Of a stretch of DNA of 64,000 nt, positions 59,350 through 64,000 are shown in pieces (positions within the stretch are counted from its first letter, which is position 1; every line of letters begins with the position of its first letter). Location of the stretch: positions 2,021,501 to 2,085,500 of the forward strand of contig NZ_CP048117.1 in NCBI RefSeq assembly GCF_000469135.2, read 5' to 3'. Source of the stretch: Bacillus sp. SB49. Its GTDB lineage: Bacteria > Bacillota > Bacilli > Bacillales > Halobacillaceae. The translations under genes were made by a program, and so were the position numbers. The notes under the pieces were generated by a model. The model was given only the letters and a program-made list of their open reading frames with translations. It was not told where the DNA came from and did no database searches.

Positions 59350-60846
59350 TTAATCCACGTCGATTTGGGCCCTTTGGAGCTTTCCGCTGAAATCGACATA
59401 TACGGCTTTCCACTCTGTAAATACATCCAACGCAGCAACCCCGGAGTCTCGATGGCCGTTGCCTGTCCCCTTCGTACCTCCAAAAGGAAGATGGATTTCA
59501 GCTCCTGTCGTTCCGGCGTTTACGTAAACAATTCCTGTATCTAAATCTCTTTGAGCCGTAAAGACTTTGTTGACATCCTTTGTAAAAATGGAACTGGAGA
59601 GACCATATTCTACACTGTTGTTGATATCAACGGCTTCTTCAAAACTCTGGACAGGAATAAGCGAAACGACCGGTCCGAAAATTTCTTCTTTGGCTATACG
59701 CATGTCTTTTGTGACATCTGTGAACAGGGTGGGGGCAAAGTAGTTGCCTTTTTTATGGCTGCCGTTTTCCATAATATAGCCGCCCGTAAGCAGCTTGGCT
59801 CCCTCCGCTTTCCCAACATCAACATAGCCTTTTATTTTTTCGAGGCCGGACCGGTTAATAATCGGTCCTACTTTGATCGATTCATCCAAGCCGTTGCCGA
59901 TGGAAAGCCTGGCAATTGCTTTCTGAAGGCGCTCTTCCAGCTCATTTTTCACCTTCTCATGTACCATCACACGGCTGCACGCCGTGCAACGTTGGCCGCT
60001 TGTTCCGTAGGCGCTCCACAAGATCCCTTCTACGGCAAGGTCCAAGTCTGCGTCATCCATGACAATAACCGCGTTCTTTCCACCCATTTCAAGGGATACT
60101 TTCTTCAGACGCTCCCCGCATTTCCCTGCAATGGTGCGCCCGACCTGGTTGGACCCTGTGAAAGAGATGACGCGGATGTCCTCTTCTTCGATCATGGCTT
60201 CTCCCACTGTCGAACCAGAGCCGAAGACGACGTTAAGTACGCCTTCCGGAAGTCCGCAATCCTCAAAGATCCTTGCCAGTTCGAAAGCCATAATCGGTGT
60301 TTCCGTCGCAGGTTTCCAAACGACTGCATTTCCAGCTACAATTGCCGGAAATGATTTCCATGTAGCAATGGCAATAGGGAAATTCCAGGGGGTGATGATG
60401 CCGACAACACCGACGGGCGCGCGGACACTCATTGCGAATTTATCCTTTAACTCAGATGGTGTTGTTTGACCGAAAAGTCGTCTTCCTTCACCGGCCATGT
60501 AAAAAGCCATATCAATTCCTTCCTGCACTTCACCGCGGGCTTCCTCAATCACCTTTCCGTTTTCCATCGTTAATAATTGAGAAAGACGTTCCTTTTCTTC
60601 TTTCATCCTCTGACCGACTTTGTATAGAATTTCTGCACGCTGTGGTGCGGGTACTAGTGCCCATTTTCTTTGAGCCTTCTTTGCAGCCTTCACCGCATCG
60701 GAGACTTCCTTGCGCGTCGACAACGGAACATGAACGATCGTTTCGGATGTAGCTGGATTGACAACCGGCACCGCGGCTCCTGACTTGATTTCCTCCCATT
60801 TACCACCTATAAAGTTACGCAGTGTTTCCGTTTGAATATGACTCAT
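59350..60846 (-). CDS. Aldehyde dehydrogenase, probably 2-aminoadipate-6-semialdehyde dehydrogenase
   Basis: A 498-residue NAD(P)-dependent aldehyde dehydrogenase. The catalytic Cys is C287 (GQRCTAC), the general-base Glu is E253 (SLEMGGKN), and N155 lies in TPWNF. The family includes ALDH7-type and YfmT/YcbD-like enzymes. The next gene encodes a lysine 6-dehydrogenase, so allysine is the likely substrate, with 2-aminoadipate as product. GGAGGAGG precedes the ATG; one base separates it from the stop of the upstream gene. Confidence 0.9.
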   Translation of the reverse strand: MSHIQTETLRNFIGGKWEEIKSGAAVPVVNPATSETIVHVPLSTRKEVSDAVKAAKKAQRKWALVPAPQRAEILYKVGQRMKEEKERLSQLLTMENGKVIEEARGEVQEGIDMAFYMAGEGRRLFGQTTPSELKDKFAMSVRAPVGVVGIITPWNFPIAIATWKSFPAIVAGNAVVWKPATETPIMAFELARIFEDCGLPEGVLNVVFGSGSTVGEAMIEEEDIRVISFTGSNQVGRTIAGKCGERLKKVSLEMGGKNAVIVMDDADLDLAVEGILWSAYGTSGQRCTACSRVMVHEKVKNELEERLQKAIARLSIGNGLDESIKVGPIINRSGLEKIKGYVDVGKAEGAKLLTGGYIMENGSHKKGNYFAPTLFTDVTKDMRIAKEEIFGPVVSLIPVQSFEEAVDINNSVEYGLSSSIFTKDVNKVFTAQRDLDTGIVYVNAGTTGAEIHLPFGGTKGTGNGHRDSGVAALDVFTEWKAVYVDFSGKLQRAQIDVD

Positions 60847-60847
60847 A

Positions 60848-62503
60848 CTATTCCTCCTCCATATGACGCTCTCTAATTTGGTCGATCGTTGCTCCTACCG
60901 ATATCCGCTCGCGGTCCTCTTCAATTTCAATGAGGACCGGTCCATCTATCTGCAGGGCTTCTTCCAATACTTCACGGAATCGGGAAGCCGTTTTGACATA
61001 AAACCCTTTTGCTCCAACTTTGTTTGCCCATTCATGGAATGGAACTTGTCCCAGTTCTGTACCGATGACTTCACCTGGATAATGCATTTCCTGATGCATC
61101 CGAATAGTACCGTACATGCGGTTGTTAAATACGATACTGATGACAGGGATGTGATACCTTACCGCTGTTTCCAACTCCTGCATCGTCATCATAAATCCAC
61201 CGTCACCGGACAGGGATACCACTTTCTTTGTAGAGGAAGCAAGCTTTGCTCCAATCGCTGCCGGCAGACCATATCCCATAGCTCCTGAAGTAGGGCCGAT
61301 ATAAGTCCGATCCTTCCTGAATTGAAAAAAGGAGTGAAGCCACCCGGCAAAGTTCCCTGCATCATTGGTTATAATCGTATCTTCTGGAACCGTTGCTTGC
61401 AGATGACCGATTATTTGACCATTCAGCGTTTCGTCTCTCGACGTAAGCGTTCTTTCATAAACCAACCTTCGTTCCTTCCTCCATTCCTCCCACGTTCTAT
61501 TAAGAGAGAGAGCATTTAACGAATGTAATGATTCCTTTGCATCCGCTACACAACCGACATCCGGCGCAAAACTTGTTCCGAGAGTATCATAGGATATATC
61601 GATGTGTATGAGTTTCTGCCGCGGCTGAATTAAGGAATAATCCTGGGTGGTCACTTCGGAAAGTCTCGTTCCGACCGCAAGAATCACATCCGCACGTTGG
61701 ACGGTTTCTTTGACACCGCGGTCCAGCCCTAAACCTAAGTGGCCGACATAGTGAATGGAGTCGTTTGGATACACATCGTGCCTCCGAAATGCAGCCAGCA
61801 CCGGAATATCAAATTTCTCCGCAAATGTTCTTAATGAAGCTTCGGCCCCTGATGCAACGATTCCACCACCGGCAATGATAACCGGCCGGTCTGCCCCCTT
61901 CAGCAGATCGAGGATGTCTTGGATTTGACTGTCCGAGAGCTTCGGTTTCGGAATCTTTACAGGGGCCTTTTGAAATACCATGGAGGACGTCTGCTTTAAT
62001 ACATCTTCCGGCAGAGAAAGCACCACAGGCCCCGGTCTTCCTGTCCTTGCAATCCGGAATGCTCTTTGTACAAGTTCCGCTGTCCTTGGAGGCTCACGTA
62101 TTTCAGCCACCCATTTTGAAATCGGACGCAAAAAAGCCTCAAGATCCACTTCCTGAAAGCCTTCACGGCCACGAAAACCTGAGTGTACCTGACCAAGCAA
62201 AACGACCATTGGTGTAGAATCCTGGTACGCGGTGTGAACCCCAATGGTTAAGTTCGATGCCCCGACCCCTCTCGTAGCCAGAACCACCCCGGGTTTTCCG
62301 CTTGCCTTGGCATAACCTTCTGCCATGAAGGATGCTCCACCTTCATGTCTCGCAGAGATTAGCTCGATATTCTGCCTCTTCTTTATGGCGTCCATCACAG
62401 GAAGGTAACTCTCTCCGGGAACGCAAAACACTTTGGATATTTTCTCCCTGTTTAGACATTCAACGATGGCCTCTGCGCTTGTCATTGTTTTTTCTTCTTT
62501 CAT
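60848..62503 (-). CDS. ThDP-dependent enzyme, acetolactate synthase/2-oxoacid decarboxylase-like
   Basis: A 551-residue thiamine-diphosphate enzyme of the POX/AHAS family. The catalytic Glu is E54 (ARHEGGASFM), and the ThDP motif is SGDGGFMMT... ending VFNN. The central domain lacks an obvious FAD-specific segment. It could decarboxylate 2-oxoadipate or make a carboligated product; the first fits the operon. It overlaps the aminotransferase gene by four bases (ATGA), with AGGGGGGATC before the start. Confidence 0.85.
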   Translation of the reverse strand: MKEEKTMTSAEAIVECLNREKISKVFCVPGESYLPVMDAIKKRQNIELISARHEGGASFMAEGYAKASGKPGVVLATRGVGASNLTIGVHTAYQDSTPMVVLLGQVHSGFRGREGFQEVDLEAFLRPISKWVAEIREPPRTAELVQRAFRIARTGRPGPVVLSLPEDVLKQTSSMVFQKAPVKIPKPKLSDSQIQDILDLLKGADRPVIIAGGGIVASGAEASLRTFAEKFDIPVLAAFRRHDVYPNDSIHYVGHLGLGLDRGVKETVQRADVILAVGTRLSEVTTQDYSLIQPRQKLIHIDISYDTLGTSFAPDVGCVADAKESLHSLNALSLNRTWEEWRKERRLVYERTLTSRDETLNGQIIGHLQATVPEDTIITNDAGNFAGWLHSFFQFRKDRTYIGPTSGAMGYGLPAAIGAKLASSTKKVVSLSGDGGFMMTMQELETAVRYHIPVISIVFNNRMYGTIRMHQEMHYPGEVIGTELGQVPFHEWANKVGAKGFYVKTASRFREVLEEALQIDGPVLIEIEEDRERISVGATIDQIRERHMEEE

Positions 62504-63675
62504 ACAGATCCCCCCTTCCTCGCTTTCTTCATACGAATGACCGCTTGTTCCAGCCTATCTAAAGGAACAGACAAACTGATCCTTACATACCCTTCTCCAC
62601 CTTCGCCGAAAGCCGTGCCAGGGGTAATAATGACTCCCGCATTGTCGAGCATCTTCTCACAAAACTCTGCAGATGTTTCTCCCGCCGGTACCTTTGCCCA
62701 TATAAACAGCGTTCCCTTCGGTTTCAAAGCTCTCATATCTAGAGATTCTAAAGCACCCATCATCATCTCCAAACGTTTTTCATAGATGCAGTTGTTCTTT
62801 ATAACTTCCGATAGATCACTTTGAAGCGCAGTTGCCGCTGCCTTCTGAATCGGGAGGAACTGACCAGTGTCTTTATTGCTCTTTACTACCGACAACGCCT
62901 GGATCAATCGAGCGTTACCTACGACATATCCGATCCTCCACCCCGACATGTTGAAACTCTTTGACAGAGAACCGAACTCGACCGCGACTTCTTTCGCTCC
63001 TTCTACCTGAAGAATGCTTGGTGCACGATAGCTTCCGAAAGTAACCAGGTCATAGGCGGCATCTTGAATTAGAAAGATTCCTTTATTACGCGCAAAGGTT
63101 ACAGCTTGCTCGAATGTTTTCCGTTCCACGGTTGCTCCGGTAGGGTTGTTTGGATAGTTCATGAGCATCAGTTTTAATCGCTGGTCCTCCTGACCAAGGA
63201 GCCTTTCAAAAAGGGGCTTGTACCCGCTCTCCTCATACAGCCGGTATTTAATCCCTACACCATGAGCCAAGTGAATGGCGGATTGATAAACAGGATACCC
63301 GGGATCCGGCATAAGGACACCGTCTCCCGGGTCGATGACGGCTTCCAGCATATGGGCCAACCCTTCCTTGGAACCAATCAGGGCAAGCACTTCCGTTTCC
63401 GGATCCAATTGAACATCATAGCGTTTCTCATAGAAATCAGCGACCGCTTGTCTAAACTCTTCGCAGCCGCTGTATGGAGAATATTTGTGATTCGCCGGTT
63501 TGTGGACTTCATCCACCAACCGGTCGATGATGAATGGAGGCGTCGGCAGGTCCGGAGCCCCTATTCCAAGATCAATCACGTCTATCCCCTGCGCCTGAAG
63601 CGCCTGCTTCTTCTTTTGAAAAATAGAAAATAAATAGGTAGGTAAACGATCCACTAACTTCGAGCTATGCATCAT
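62500..63675 (-). CDS. PLP-dependent aminotransferase, class I/II
   Basis: A 391-residue fold-type I aminotransferase. The cofactor residues are N176-N-P-T-G180, D205 and the Schiff-base Lys K239 (SLSKSFNMSGWR). The sequence resembles the LL-DAP aminotransferase/MalY-PatB-like group of Bacilli. In this operon it probably transaminates 2-aminoadipate to 2-oxoadipate. The start (MMHSSKLVDR, 63675) follows GGAGG by ten bases. First gene of the operon. Confidence 0.88.
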   Translation of the reverse strand: MMHSSKLVDRLPTYLFSIFQKKKQALQAQGIDVIDLGIGAPDLPTPPFIIDRLVDEVHKPANHKYSPYSGCEEFRQAVADFYEKRYDVQLDPETEVLALIGSKEGLAHMLEAVIDPGDGVLMPDPGYPVYQSAIHLAHGVGIKYRLYEESGYKPLFERLLGQEDQRLKLMLMNYPNNPTGATVERKTFEQAVTFARNKGIFLIQDAAYDLVTFGSYRAPSILQVEGAKEVAVEFGSLSKSFNMSGWRIGYVVGNARLIQALSVVKSNKDTGQFLPIQKAAATALQSDLSEVIKNNCIYEKRLEMMMGALESLDMRALKPKGTLFIWAKVPAGETSAEFCEKMLDNAGVIITPGTAFGEGGEGYVRISLSVPLDRLEQAVIRMKKARKGGSV

Positions 63676-63863
63676 ACCATTCAAACCTCCAAGCGGAACC
63701 ATAATTGATCAAATGAACTGCCCACTATCTCATTCTATGGTCTGCCGTTCTGATTCATGATCATTGATTTTAAGAATCATAAATAATAGGGGACCGGCAT
63801 AAATTAAAGTGTACATCCGGACAACTTCCCTCCCTTGTTTCAAGAAATGATCATGTTGTTCCC

Positions 63864-63906
63864 AAGCCAGTCGGATTCATACTTCGTATGGGTTCTTCTG
63901 GCTTTT
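63864..63906 (+). promoter_or_regulatory. Terminator-like hairpin in the leader of the CoA-transferase gene
   Basis: AAGCCAG (63864-63870) and CTGGCTT (63898-63904) close a long stem that also contains CATAC/GTATG next to a TTC loop and several G-U pairs; CTTTTCCC follows. No plus-strand gene lies upstream, so it may act as an attenuator in the leader of the gene at 63956. The rest of the 63676-63955 gap holds no gene and should carry both divergent promoters. Confidence 0.6.
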
Positions 63907-63955
63907 CCCATGAGGGTACGCCCATATAATCCCAATCCAGATAGGATGTGGTGGT

Positions 63956-64000
63956 ATGACAACCGCACTAAGCGGCATACGTGTGTTGGATTTATCGAGA
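63956..64000 (+). CDS. CoA-transferase family III (CaiB-like), first 15 residues
   Basis: The frame MTTALSGIRVLDLSR runs off the window. The pattern L-x-G-I-R-V-L-D-L-S is the standard N-terminus of family III CoA-transferases. A GGTGGT site precedes the ATG. It is divergent from the lysine operon. Human SUGCT, a family III member, activates glutarate to glutaryl-CoA, so a role in the same pathway is plausible. Only 15 residues are visible, so the call is based on a short motif. Confidence 0.7.
   Translation, partial: MTTALSGIRVLDLSR

Noticed and set aside
59551-60354. Plus-strand open frame of 267 codons antisense to the aldehyde dehydrogenase
   Set aside because: The minus-strand frame has all catalytic motifs of the family. 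The antisense frame has odd composition and no ribosome binding site, so it is a shadow.
63703-63863. Lysine riboswitch or T-box upstream of the divergent lysine-degradation genes
   Set aside because: Neither the conserved L-box core nor the T-box sequence is present on either strand in this gap.

Overview
The window looks like a chromosomal segment of a spore-forming member of the Bacillaceae. The first 15 kb keeps the Bacillus subtilis order spoVA operon - spoIIA/sigF operon - dacF - pdp - punA - deoB - xerD - yqzK - fur - spoIIM - yqxK - nudF - yqkF almost gene for gene. A halotolerant genus such as Halobacillus or a close relative is my guess from the mix of accessory genes; nothing in the sequence proves the genus. 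Most long genes are on the minus strand. I saw no rRNA, tRNA, CRISPR array, transposase, integrase or prophage gene.

Layout. 1-6.2 kb: spore DPA channel (spoVAA to the start of spoVAF), the SpoIIAA/SpoIIAB/sigma-F switch and dacF, with recognisable sigma-G, sigma-H and possible sigma-F promoters. 6.2-9.6 kb: nucleoside salvage (deoB-punA-pdp). 9.7-14.1 kb: xerD, yqzK, fur (with PerR-like and Fur-like boxes), spoIIM, an EndoQ-type nuclease and nudF. 14-19.3 kb: aldo/keto reductase, dipeptidase, DinB-fold protein, a possible 34-residue peptide, a DAO-family oxidase. 18.5-23.9 kb: N-acetylglucosamine uptake and catabolism (nagE-nagA-nagB-nagR plus a SIS protein) behind a NagR-type operator and a likely cre site. 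24-33 kb: accessory genes, including an atypical MurE-like ligase, a lipoprotein behind a 28-bp perfect palindrome, an autoregulated-looking XRE/membrane-protein operon, an SDR, acetyltransferases and a degenerate EAL protein. 33.2-35.4 kb: a spore-surface locus with a Cys-rich protein behind a sigma-K-like promoter, convergent with a collagen-like/BclA-type gene and an Ena (DUF3992)-type appendage subunit gene. 35.5-42.3 kb: sugar-acid locus (TRAP transporter, KDPG-type aldolase, HxlB/HxlA-like pair, PfkB kinase, LacI regulator with tandem operators). 42.4-45 kb: small membrane and acetyltransferase genes. 45-48.8 kb: a TPP riboswitch with a readable terminator/antiterminator and the ykoFEDC thiamine-precursor uptake operon. 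50.3-53.1 kb: a probable Zur regulon operon (zinc-free S14, an FAD enzyme, a CobW/ZagA GTPase) with two Zur-like boxes on either side of an intrinsic-terminator hairpin. 53-58 kb: acetyltransferase, Spo0M-like protein, SEDS protein, paired fluoride channels, GDSL hydrolase. 58.1-64 kb: a probable lysine-degradation operon (lysine 6-dehydrogenase, aldehyde dehydrogenase, TPP-dependent decarboxylase-like enzyme, aminotransferase), divergent from a CoA-transferase family III gene that runs off the end.

The parts I find most worth following up are the Ena/collagen spore-appendage locus, the Zur operon with its FAD enzyme and leader hairpin, the lysine-to-glutarate gene set, the MurE paralogue whose substrate motif is altered, and the TRAP/HxlAB/KDG locus whose substrate is not obvious. 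All similarity statements come from reading the sequence and remembered family motifs; no search was run.
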